64,000 bases of DNA from JBMOUD01 sp049319665 (GTDB taxonomy: Bacteria; Pseudomonadota; Gammaproteobacteria; Enterobacterales; Enterobacteriaceae). Location: the NCBI RefSeq assembly GCF_049319665.1, contig NZ_JBMOUD010000001.1, forward strand, positions 732,366 through 796,365. The letters run 5' to 3'. Position 1 is the first letter of the stretch. Every line of letters begins with the position of its first letter. The position numbers were made by a program, and so were the translations under genes. Shown here piece by piece: positions 44,485 to 53,163 of the stretch. A model generated the notes under the pieces. That model did no database searches and had not been told where the DNA came from. It was given only the letters and a program-made list of their open reading frames with translations.

Positions 44485-44532
44485 TATAACGTTGACCCGC
44501 GTTGGTGAAACTAGGCGCGGGTCAACGTTATA
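44485..44532. repeat. 17-bp perfect inverted repeat
   Basis: TATAACGTTGACCCGCG (44485-44501) and CGCGGGTCAACGTTATA (44516-44532) surround a 14-base loop. There is no T-run on either side. The arm core GGTCAACGTTA recurs at about 44603 inside the end of the dehydratase gene. It may be the dehydratase terminator or a mobile-element junction. Confidence 0.7.
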
Positions 44533-44572
44533 CGCAATACGATATTTATATGCTTAAGACCAGTGTATGGGC

Positions 44573-45538
44573 TTACACCAAATACCGACCAAAATTACCA
44601 AGGTCAACGTTACCGCCGCTGATGATGATACCAATGCGTTTGCCTGCCAGCTGGGCTTTCATATTACGCGCGGCGGCAAAGCCCAGGCAGCCGGTTGGCT
44701 CAACAACCATCTTCATTCTTTCGGCGAAGAAACGCATACAGCTGATTAACTCTTCGTCAGTTGCGGTGAGTACATCGTCAACCAATCTTTGGATCAGCGC
44801 GAAGTTTAACTCGCCGATGTAAGAGGTTTGTGCGCCATCGGCAATGGTCTTAGGGGTATCAATACGCACAATTTTTCCGCTGCGGAACGATTGTTGGCCG
44901 TCGTTACCGGCTTCGGGTTCTACGCCGTAGATTTTGCAATCTGGAGAGAGGTGACGTGCCGCCAGCGCGGTACCTGATAACAAGCCGCCGCCGCCAAAGC
45001 TGGCAAAAATCGCATCGAGTTCGCCCACTTCTTCAAACAGCTCTTTCGCGGCAGTTCCTTGCCCGGCGATGATATGTGGGTGATCGTAAGGCGGGATAAC
45101 CGTCATGCCCTGTTTTTCAGCCAGATCGCGGCAAAGTTGCTGACGATCGTCTTTATAACGGTCAAAAAAGATCACCTTACCTTGGTAACCTTTGGTGGCG
45201 GCGATTTTGGCCTCTGGTGAATCTTCTGGCATAAGAATCGTGGCGGGAATACCCAGTATTTGCGCCGCCAGCGCAATAGCCTGCGCATGATTGCCGGAGG
45301 AGAAAGTCACCACACCGGCTTTGCGCTGTTGGTCATTGAACTGCAACAGGGCATTCATTGCGCCGCGGAATTTAAAGGCACCCATGCGCTGGAAATTTTC
45401 ACATTTGAAATAGACTTCTGCACCTAACATGTCATTGACTGTTCGTGAGGTCAAAACCGGAGTTTTATGCGCATATTCATTGATACGATGGCTCGCAGCA
45501 GCAACATCGTTATACTCCGGCAGGGGAAAATCGCTCAT
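44573..45538 (-). CDS. PLP-dependent threonine/serine (hydroxyaspartate) dehydratase
   Basis: 321 residues. The PLP lysine lies in GAFKFRGAMNALL near residue 55, and the phosphate-binding glycine loop reads SFGGGGLLSGTAL. It has SSGNHAQAIALAAQ, typical of the fold-type II ammonia-lyases. The lack of a C-terminal ACT-type regulatory domain and the length fit serine/threonine dehydratases of the threo-3-hydroxyaspartate ammonia-lyase/serine racemase group rather than biosynthetic IlvA. GAGG lies upstream of the ATG at 45538. Single gene. Confidence 0.86.
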   Translation of the reverse strand: MSDFPLPEYNDVAAASHRINEYAHKTPVLTSRTVNDMLGAEVYFKCENFQRMGAFKFRGAMNALLQFNDQQRKAGVVTFSSGNHAQAIALAAQILGIPATILMPEDSPEAKIAATKGYQGKVIFFDRYKDDRQQLCRDLAEKQGMTVIPPYDHPHIIAGQGTAAKELFEEVGELDAIFASFGGGGLLSGTALAARHLSPDCKIYGVEPEAGNDGQQSFRSGKIVRIDTPKTIADGAQTSYIGELNFALIQRLVDDVLTATDEELISCMRFFAERMKMVVEPTGCLGFAAARNMKAQLAGKRIGIIISGGNVDLGNFGRYLV

Positions 45539-45772
45539 TGACAACCTCATAGTCTTTAATGGGTGGATGCTAAAACAGGTTTGTATTATCGGCCAATGGA
45601 TGGCTCACCGGGATAGCCTGTTTACCAACCTACACCAAAATGATCGGGTTTTGCAGCGTTTTACATGTAATAGATTGGTCAGTAAAGATATAGCAGGAGT
45701 TACGAAAATTGAGAGGCATCTGCGTTTATCCGGGCAGCGCTAATCACTGCCCGGATATTTATTTACCAGGGG

Positions 45773-46135
45773 TTACTGCGCTTTCTCCAGTGTCGTGATC
45801 TCCAACGTATTGCCTACGTTTTCAACTTTCACTTTTACTTTTTCACCCACGGCGGCCTGTTTTACCATCTGTGCATCCTTGGCTTTATACGCCATGGTCA
45901 TCGCTGGCATATGAATATTGGCTAATGCGCTATGTTTTAAGGTGATCATGCCGCTGGCGCTGTCCACTTTTTCTACCGTGGCATCGCTTAGATCGGCGGC
46001 TTTTGCGCTAGAAGAAGTGGCATCCATTTTCATACCGTCCATTTTCATATTGCCCATGTTGCTATCGGCAAAGGCTGCTGCGCTCAGGCTCAAGCTAAAA
46101 GTCGCGGCGATCAGGGTAGCAAGTTTAATTTTCAT
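45773..46135 (-). CDS. cusF: periplasmic copper/silver chaperone CusF
   Basis: 120 residues. A signal peptide (to about FADS) is followed by a Met-rich stretch (MGNMKMDGMKMD) and the CusF OB-fold with HSALANIHMPAMTMAYKAKD, which contains the family's His, two Met and Trp/Tyr-region metal site. It would hand Cu(I)/Ag(I) to CusB. Its start overlaps the cusA stop by 4 bases; last gene of the operon. Confidence 0.9.
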   Translation of the reverse strand: MKIKLATLIAATFSLSLSAAAFADSNMGNMKMDGMKMDATSSSAKAADLSDATVEKVDSASGMITLKHSALANIHMPAMTMAYKAKDAQMVKQAAVGEKVKVKVENVGNTLEITTLEKAQ

Positions 46136-49100
46136 GGTAATTCCTCATGAGGGTTTGTTGTTGATGATGAAACCGAAGTTTCAGTGGAATGTTGTTGTTC
46201 TAAATCTGGCTGGCGTTTGATATTGCGGCGTTGAAGCAGCAACCAGGCGACCGGGATAACCAGCATAGAAAGCAGCGGGGCGGTGATCATGCCGCCGACC
46301 ATAGGTGCAGCGATGCGCTGCATCACCTCAGAACCTGTGCCGTGGCCTAACATAATCGGCAATAAACCGGCCAGAATGACCGCAACGGTCATCGCTTTTG
46401 GCCGCACGCGTTGTACCGCACCTTCACGAATTGCCGCCAGCAGCAGCTCATTGCTCAGTGTTTCACCGGCTTGTAAGCGCTTGTTGAGGGCTTCTTTCAA
46501 ATACATCAGCATCACCACGCCAAACTCTGCCGAGACGCCGGCCAGCGAGATAAACCCGACGGCGGTCGCGACAGAAATCGCGTGCCCTAATCCCCAGATC
46601 AGCCAGAAGCCACCGATCAGCGCAAAAGGAATGGTCAGCATCAGCAGGACCGCTTCTGAAACAGAGCTAAAGGTCAGATACAGCAGCACAAAAATAATCG
46701 CCAGTGTTGCCGGGATAACGGTTTTCAGCTTGGCCTCGGCCCGTTGCAGATATTCAAACTGACCCGACCACGACAGCGAATACCCTGCTGGCAACACCAC
46801 TTCTTTGGCGACCACGCTCTGCATATTACGCACTGCGGTTTGCAAATCGGTATTGCGCAAGTCGACATAGACATAACCGGCCAGGCGCGCATCTTCGCTG
46901 CGGATCATCGTTGGTCCATCGTCGATGGTTAATTTGGCGACATCGCCAAGCTGGATCTGTGCACCGTTATTTAACACCATCGGTAACTGACGCAGTTTGT
47001 CTACCGAATCACGCACTTCACGCGGATAGCGAACGTTGATCGGGAAACGGGTGCGGCCGTTGAGCACTTCACCAACGTTTTCACCGCCAATAGCTGAAGA
47101 GACGACATCTTCGATATCGCCGACGGCCAAGCCGTAGCGTGCGGCCTGAGTTCGGTCAATATCGACATTGATATAGCGCCCGCCGTTCAAGCGTTCAGCG
47201 AAGGCTGAGGTGACGCCCGCGACCGGCCGCACGGCTTTAGCGACTTGTTCGCTGATTTTATCGATTTGCGCCAAGCTTGGACCGGAGATGCGAATGCCTA
47301 CCGGCGTTTTGATCCCGGTAGAGAGCATATCCAGACGGTTACGAATTGGTGGCACCCAAACGTTCGATAATCCCGGCACCTGTACGATACGGTCGAGTTC
47401 AGCCACCAGTTTTTGCGGCGTCATGCCCGGCCGCCATTGTGAACGCGGCTTGAATTGGATCATCGTTTCAAACATTTCCAGCGGAGCCGGGTCTGTTGCA
47501 CTATCGGCGCGGCCCGCTTTGCCAAACACCGTTTCAACTTCAGGAACGGTTTTGATCAGCCGGTCGGTCACTTGCAGTAATTGCGAGGCTTTATCTGCAG
47601 AAAGACCGGGCAGAGCGGTTGGCATATACAGCAGATCGCCTTCATCGAGCGGCGGCATAAATTCTCCGCCTAAGCGCGATAGCGGCGCGGCGGTGAGTCC
47701 CAACAGCAACAGAGCCAGTAGCAGCGTTGCGCGAGGACGGCGCAGAGCAAGATCCAAAATCGGTTGATAAATCCGAATTAAAAAGCGATTGAGCGGGTTA
47801 GATTTTTCATGAGGAATACGTCCGCGGATCAGCCAACCCATTAGCACCGGCACCAACGTGATCGACAGCAAGGCCGCCGCCGCCAGCGTGTAGGTTTTGG
47901 TCAACGCCAGTGGCGAGAACAGCTTGCCTTCTTGTCCTTCAAGTGAAAACACCGGAATAAACGACAGCGTAATAATCAGCAATGAGAAGAACAGCGCCGG
48001 GCCGACTTCGGCGGCTGAGGTGGCAATCACCGCCCAACGCTGCTGACTGGTGAGTTCTGTGCCTTCATGCCTTTCCAGATGCTTGTGGGTGTTTTCTACC
48101 ATCACAATTGCGGCATCCACCATCACCCCAATCGCAATGGCAATCCCACCCAGTGACATCAGGTTGGCATTCACCCCTTGATAATGCATAGCAATAAAGG
48201 CCGCCAATACGCCGACCGGCAGCGCGAGAATCGCCACTAAGGCGCTGCGGAAGTGGAAGAGGAACAGGGCGCAGATCACCGCGACCGCCACAAACTCCTC
48301 GATCAACTTATCGGTCAGGTTATCGACCGCACGGTCGATCAATTTTGAGCGATCGTAGGTGGTGACCACTTCAACACCTGCAGGCAGTGATTTCTTCAGC
48401 TCGGCCAACTTTTCTTTCACCCCTTCAATCGTCGCGAGGGCATTTTTGCCGGAGCGCATAATCACTACGCCACCGGCTACTTCACCTTGGCCATTAAGTT
48501 CAGCAACGCCGCGACGAATCTCTGGGCCAATCTGGATACGGGCAACATCACCGAGTAACACCGGCGTGCCGTTGGCATCACTGCGGATCACCACCTGACG
48601 GAAATCTTCCGGTGTATGCAGATAGCCATTGGTTTTCACAATGTAATCCGCTTCGCCCATTTCCAATACCGAGCCGCCTGTTTCCTGATTCGATTTGGCG
48701 AGTGCCTCGGTGATTTCATTTTGGGTGATACCAAAAGCACGCATTTTATCGGGATCGAGCACCACCTGATATTGCCGTACCATGCCACCCAGTGAAGCGA
48801 CTTCAGAGACATCCGGTACCGTTTTCAGCTCAAACTTAAGGAACCAATCGTTCAATGCGCGTAATTGGCCTAAATCCTGTTTGCCGGTTTTATCAACCAA
48901 TGCATATTCATATACCCAGCCCACGCCGGTCGCGTCTGGACCAAGGGACAATGTTGCGCCTTTTGGCAGGCGGCTTTGCACCTGGTTGAGATACTCCAAT
49001 ACGCGGGAACGCGCCCAATATTGGTCGGTTTTATCGTCGAACAGCACGTAAACAAAGGCATCACCAAAAGAGGACCAGGCGCGAATAGTTTTGGCTCCCG

Positions 49101-49329
49101 GCACGCCAAGCAAGGTGGTGGTTAACGGATAGGTCACCTGATCTTCCATCACCTGTGGCGCTTTGCCCGGCCACGAGGCTTTGATAATAACCTGGGTGTC
49201 GGAGAGATCCGGCAGCGCATCCAACGGCGTTTGTTTCAGGGAATAGACGCCCCACGCCAGTAAAAACAGCGTGGCGATGACCACTAATAACCGGTTATTA
49301 ATCGAGGCGCGAATGATACGAGCAATCAT
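46132..49329 (-). CDS. cusA: heavy-metal RND efflux pump CusA
   Basis: 1065 residues. HME-RND inner-membrane pump. The transmembrane proton-relay motif GVMVDAAIVMVENTHKHLE and the N-terminal TPLDALPDLSDTQVIIKASW are diagnostic. Two large periplasmic loops separate the two six-helix blocks. It exports Cu(I)/Ag(I) using proton flow, in complex with CusB and CusC. Overlaps both neighbours by 4 bases. Confidence 0.94.
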   Translation of the reverse strand: MIARIIRASINNRLLVVIATLFLLAWGVYSLKQTPLDALPDLSDTQVIIKASWPGKAPQVMEDQVTYPLTTTLLGVPGAKTIRAWSSFGDAFVYVLFDDKTDQYWARSRVLEYLNQVQSRLPKGATLSLGPDATGVGWVYEYALVDKTGKQDLGQLRALNDWFLKFELKTVPDVSEVASLGGMVRQYQVVLDPDKMRAFGITQNEITEALAKSNQETGGSVLEMGEADYIVKTNGYLHTPEDFRQVVIRSDANGTPVLLGDVARIQIGPEIRRGVAELNGQGEVAGGVVIMRSGKNALATIEGVKEKLAELKKSLPAGVEVVTTYDRSKLIDRAVDNLTDKLIEEFVAVAVICALFLFHFRSALVAILALPVGVLAAFIAMHYQGVNANLMSLGGIAIAIGVMVDAAIVMVENTHKHLERHEGTELTSQQRWAVIATSAAEVGPALFFSLLIITLSFIPVFSLEGQEGKLFSPLALTKTYTLAAAALLSITLVPVLMGWLIRGRIPHEKSNPLNRFLIRIYQPILDLALRRPRATLLLALLLLGLTAAPLSRLGGEFMPPLDEGDLLYMPTALPGLSADKASQLLQVTDRLIKTVPEVETVFGKAGRADSATDPAPLEMFETMIQFKPRSQWRPGMTPQKLVAELDRIVQVPGLSNVWVPPIRNRLDMLSTGIKTPVGIRISGPSLAQIDKISEQVAKAVRPVAGVTSAFAERLNGGRYINVDIDRTQAARYGLAVGDIEDVVSSAIGGENVGEVLNGRTRFPINVRYPREVRDSVDKLRQLPMVLNNGAQIQLGDVAKLTIDDGPTMIRSEDARLAGYVYVDLRNTDLQTAVRNMQSVVAKEVVLPAGYSLSWSGQFEYLQRAEAKLKTVIPATLAIIFVLLYLTFSSVSEAVLLMLTIPFALIGGFWLIWGLGHAISVATAVGFISLAGVSAEFGVVMLMYLKEALNKRLQAGETLSNELLLAAIREGAVQRVRPKAMTVAVILAGLLPIMLGHGTGSEVMQRIAAPMVGGMITAPLLSMLVIPVAWLLLQRRNIKRQPDLEQQHSTETSVSSSTTNPHEELP

Positions 49330-50906
49330 GGCTGGCCTCCGTTGGCAGCAGTCATGCCGGTCAATTGCCAGCCGTCGCCATCCTGCTGGAAGCTGAAGTT
49401 CACCTTGTCACCCGCTTTGAACTTGGCAACATTCGCCGCGCTATTTGCCGCCGCTGGTTTTTTATACGCCATAGTCATGGCGGGCCATTGCAGCGCAGGC
49501 ACCGGCTGATGCGAGAGGGTGATATCCTCAGGTGTGACCTGTTCGATAACGCCGGTAGATTGATATTGCGTTAGCGCAGCGCTATTGGCGGGCGCGGTGG
49601 TTTGATTCGCGGCCATTGGCATCGCATTTGCAGTGGATGCGTCGCTGCCGGTGGTCGCATGACTGGCCATCGCTTCCGCGCCGTCAATGCGCGGCAGAAC
49701 CGATTTCAAATTGGCTTCGGAATCAATCAGGAACTGACCGGAAGCGACAACTTGTTCGCCAGTCTGTAGCCCGCTAAGCACTTCTGTGTCATCGCCAATT
49801 TCACGGCCTACCACCACATTGGCAGGTTGCAAGCGTCCATCTTGATTTCTGACGATCACTACGGTGCGCTTGCCGGTGGCAATAATGGCCTCGCTTGGCA
49901 CTAATAAGCCTGGCTTACCGACGCTGGAGGAGAGTTGCACGCGCATTAACATGCCCGGCACCCATTCATCGTTGGCATTATCGATGACCAGTCGCGCTTG
50001 TAACGTGCGGCTGCTGCCGTTGATTTGCGGCAGAATTTGCTGAATTTCACCGTGAATAGTGCGATTAGGTTGATTACTTGGTGAGGCGGTAACCTGCATG
50101 CCCACTTGCACCTGGTCGGCCAGCGTTTCTGGAATATCAACCACCAGCCACAGTTTGCCAAGGCCGTTAATTTTCGCCAGCGTTTGACCGGGCGCGACCA
50201 TCGCGCCGTCACGCACGTCTAGCTCACTGACTACGCCATCGCGTGGCGCAGTAATCAGCAGGTTGTTTTGTACTTTGCCGGTTTTATCCAGCGTACTAAT
50301 AAATGCCTCAGGGATCGATAATGCACGCATTTTAGCTTTGGCATCATTCAACATTGTCGCGTCCAGATGACTGTGTTTCAGCGCCAGATATTCTTCTTGC
50401 GCCGGTAACCATTCCGGGACAAACAGCGAGGCAACCGGTTCGCCGCGCTTCAGGCGTTGCTGCGGTGCATTGGCATACAGATGGGTGATATAGCCGGTCG
50501 CCCGTGTCTGGATAACCTCGGCCAGCGATTCATCAAACTGCGTGGTGCCAATAACTGAGAGCTGGCTATGCACCTCTGTCTGGCGCACGGTGGCAAAGCG
50601 GATGCCTAAGTCTTGTTGCATGGCCGGATCGACTTTTAACCCCGGTTGCTGATCGCTATCGGCATACACCGGTACCAGCGCCATATTCATAAAGGGTGAT
50701 TTACCCGGTTTATCAAAATGCTGCTGCGGCACCATTGGGTCGTGCCAATACAGCACCTTTTTGCCGGCGTTGGCGGCGGATATTTGGGTTGGTGCTGCGT
50801 TCTGCGAGGCCGGGGCGGCATGCTGTCCGGCCAAATAACCGCCAACTGTCAGAATAATGGCGCTGGCGACCATCGATAATTTGAAACCCCATGATTTATT
50901 CTGCAT
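49326..50906 (-). CDS. cusB: CusB adaptor with a fused C-terminal CusF-like domain
   Basis: 526 residues from the ATG at 50906 (AGGAGA upstream). An N-terminal anchor (FKLSMVASAIILTVGGYLAG) is followed by the Met-rich YWHDPMVPQQHF and FMNMALVPVY motif of CusB-type adaptors, lipoyl, barrel and coiled-coil parts. The C-terminal region from about 440 adds a CusF-like fold (TLSHQPVPALQWPAMTMAYK), so the operon encodes two CusF domains. Periplasmic adaptor of the CusCBA complex. Overlaps the end of cusC by 11 bases. Confidence 0.92.
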   Translation of the reverse strand: MQNKSWGFKLSMVASAIILTVGGYLAGQHAAPASQNAAPTQISAANAGKKVLYWHDPMVPQQHFDKPGKSPFMNMALVPVYADSDQQPGLKVDPAMQQDLGIRFATVRQTEVHSQLSVIGTTQFDESLAEVIQTRATGYITHLYANAPQQRLKRGEPVASLFVPEWLPAQEEYLALKHSHLDATMLNDAKAKMRALSIPEAFISTLDKTGKVQNNLLITAPRDGVVSELDVRDGAMVAPGQTLAKINGLGKLWLVVDIPETLADQVQVGMQVTASPSNQPNRTIHGEIQQILPQINGSSRTLQARLVIDNANDEWVPGMLMRVQLSSSVGKPGLLVPSEAIIATGKRTVVIVRNQDGRLQPANVVVGREIGDDTEVLSGLQTGEQVVASGQFLIDSEANLKSVLPRIDGAEAMASHATTGSDASTANAMPMAANQTTAPANSAALTQYQSTGVIEQVTPEDITLSHQPVPALQWPAMTMAYKKPAAANSAANVAKFKAGDKVNFSFQQDGDGWQLTGMTAANGGQP

Positions 50907-52212
50907 GTGCTGTTTCTCCTGAGGTTGTGATAAGTGCAGGTGGTAAGAGTTGGTATTCCATTTGTGCCCAGGCAATCGCTACATCTTGTTGCAGCGCGAG
51001 CAGGGAAAGGGTGGCGTCGATTTTTTCGCGACGAGCGGCAAAAACGCGGCTCAGTGCGCCATTACCGGCGCGATAATCCGCGTCGGCTAACCGAACTTTT
51101 TGTTCAGCCAAGGGTAAAAGTCCTTGCTGTAACAAGGCGATACGCTGCTGGCCCAGCGTTAATTGCGAGGAAAGATCGGCGATATTGGCCTGTATTTGGC
51201 GCTGTTTATCCAGGAACAGCTCGCGGGCGCGGGTGCCTAATGCGGCGCTGGCTTCTACGGCGCGATCTTGTTTATTACTGCGATAAATTGGCAGTGGAAT
51301 GCTCACGCCGACTGACACCATATTGGTTTTCGGCGCGCTGCGGTTTTGGTAGTTAACATCCCAGGTCCAATTGGGTGACCGTTCACTGTTTGCTACGGCG
51401 GTATTGGCATCGGCCAGCGAAATATCCGCCGAAGCGGCAATTAATTCCGGCTGGCGTTGGCTGAGCTGCTGCGAGCTTAATGCGGCGGCATCACTTTGCA
51501 GTGCCGGGATATTACCTAATACGCCATCGGTCGGTACACCGGTCCAACGAGTCAGGGCAAACAGGGCGGCTTGGTAGCGTTGTTCCGCCTGTAAACGCAG
51601 AATTTTTTGTTGCGCCAGTTGTGATTGCGCATCAACTACATCGCTTGGTGTGGCGCTGGAACCGCGATAAGCCGCGCGAGTGGCGGCCAGCTCGTTGTCC
51701 ATTTGGCTAATCAACTGGTTATAGCTGTCCAGCGTCTGCTTCGCGTAGTAAGCCGACAGCCAGGAAGAGGCGGTTTGCATCCGCAATGCGGCCAGGTTAG
51801 CCAGATAGCTGGAATGGTCACTATTAACTTTGCGTTCTGCCGCTACCGTTGCCAGATGACGTTTTTCACCAGATACCCACTCTTGTTCAATACCGATACG
51901 CTGCATGGTCATATCATCATGGCTAACGCTAAAGCGATGCTCGCCATCGGCGGGCAGGTTATCGATACCGGCTTTTAATACCGGGTCGGGCAACTGCCCG
52001 GCAATAATGCTCTGCGCCTGGCTGGCGTTGATCAGTGATTGATCGGCCAGCAATGCAGGCGAGTGGTTCATGGCTGCCTGTAGCGCCGTATTGAAAGAGA
52101 GAGAATCGGCTAAGGCAGAACCCGACCCCAATAAACTCAACGCGACTAACGTCGCGGCGACATGCGGTGACAAGCCATTACTTAAAAAATGGCGGTTGAA
52201 ATATGAAGACAT
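50896..52212 (-). CDS. cusC: outer-membrane efflux channel CusC (TolC family)
   Basis: 438 residues. The signal peptide ends near SALA-D and no lipobox cysteine is present, unlike E. coli CusC. Two repeats of the TolC-type helical/beta pattern are seen (LPDPVLKAGIDNLP, GVSIPLPIYRSNKQD). It completes the tripartite copper/silver pump. First of the four main cus genes, about 250 bases after the small Met-rich protein gene. Confidence 0.9.
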   Translation of the reverse strand: MSSYFNRHFLSNGLSPHVAATLVALSLLGSGSALADSLSFNTALQAAMNHSPALLADQSLINASQAQSIIAGQLPDPVLKAGIDNLPADGEHRFSVSHDDMTMQRIGIEQEWVSGEKRHLATVAAERKVNSDHSSYLANLAALRMQTASSWLSAYYAKQTLDSYNQLISQMDNELAATRAAYRGSSATPSDVVDAQSQLAQQKILRLQAEQRYQAALFALTRWTGVPTDGVLGNIPALQSDAAALSSQQLSQRQPELIAASADISLADANTAVANSERSPNWTWDVNYQNRSAPKTNMVSVGVSIPLPIYRSNKQDRAVEASAALGTRARELFLDKQRQIQANIADLSSQLTLGQQRIALLQQGLLPLAEQKVRLADADYRAGNGALSRVFAARREKIDATLSLLALQQDVAIAWAQMEYQLLPPALITTSGETAHAE

Positions 52213-52466
52213 GTTCGACTCCTAAGAGACGATGCATGTGATCCTAATGGGCAAGAAAACTGAGCATGATTTGAGTGGCCGCCACAGCGCTTAACGCACT
52301 GAAATAGCAGGCAGTTGAGTGGGAGTCAGATAAACAGGAATATCGGCACCCAATCGTATTGACTCAAACCGGCTGCAATAATCCCGCTTTTAGGCCACAG
52401 GCATACTCTGGCTAAAGGCTGCTAACGGCGATAAATACCGCAGGCACGGATTAATTCAGCGATGAG

Positions 52467-52820
52467 TCAAACAAGTCTTGGAGGGCGCCAGTTGCTGTCG
52501 GTAGAACCGACCTGAGGCGAATCAGAGTAGAGATGAGTGAGATATGACAGTACCGGGCCAGAATGGGTTTCTGGTGCCACGGTCGGATGATACAAGCCAC
52601 CAAAATGACATTGCGCGTCCATATTGCACGGCGCTTTCTTCATTGGCATTTTACTGCTCATATCGTGCATTGCCATGTCACCGCATTCCATACTCATGCT
52701 GCTCATGGCACTGCTACTATCCATAATCGGACACTGTCCGGCCAAACCGCTGCCTGCCAGCCCGGTAATAGGCAGCATCAGCGATAACCATAACAGCATG
52801 ACGATTCGGATAATTTTCAT
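52467..52820 (-). CDS. small secreted Met/His/Cys-rich protein, probably metal-binding
   Basis: 117 residues. Signal peptide (residues 1-22) followed by a metal-ligand-rich region (MSSMSMECGDMAMHDMSSKM, CNMDAQCHF). Four cysteines and many methionines suggest Cu(I) or Ag(I) binding in the periplasm. It is upstream of and on the same strand as cusCBAF and is probably part of the same copper response. I do not recognise a named family. Confidence 0.72.
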   Translation of the reverse strand: MKIIRIVMLLWLSLMLPITGLAGSGLAGQCPIMDSSSAMSSMSMECGDMAMHDMSSKMPMKKAPCNMDAQCHFGGLYHPTVAPETHSGPVLSYLTHLYSDSPQVGSTDSNWRPPRLV

Positions 52821-53163
52821 AGGACTTTATGATACAGATAATTGCGCCGCTGCAAAGAGTCTGAATGTTAAAAAATTTTGCCGCGATAGTGTAAGTGGTG
52901 AAAAAAGTCGCAGATAAGATTATTTTTATAAAATTTTTATTCACCGCAGAATAAAACTTACGGGCTTTTTACAGACACTCAAGCGGCGCAGGGATAACAT
53001 CTACTCATTGCCAATATGGCTTGTTGAGATAGGTTGTTCATGTGTATAAAATCTGATTTATCAAATAATTACCATGAGTCATCAATAAATCGTTCGTGTT
53101 CGAAAAATCAGCTTCAATGTACTGGCTCGGTTGCTATTTGCCGCCAGTCGCAGGGAGATGATC
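52821..53163. other. divergent promoter region between copper genes and the PuuA-like gene
   Basis: About 340 bases without a gene. A possible promoter for the + strand gene has TTGTTG (53021-53026) and TATAAA (53045-53050) 18 bases apart. An AT-rich block at about 52915-52940 faces the copper genes. I see no convincing CusR, CueR or PuuR operator. Confidence 0.4.

Noticed and set aside
44448..44572. Possible retron msr-msd upstream of the effector-like gene
   Set aside because: The region holds a perfect 17-bp inverted repeat but no paired a1/a2 ends in the right place, no branching guanosine context I could identify, and no reverse transcriptase gene nearby.
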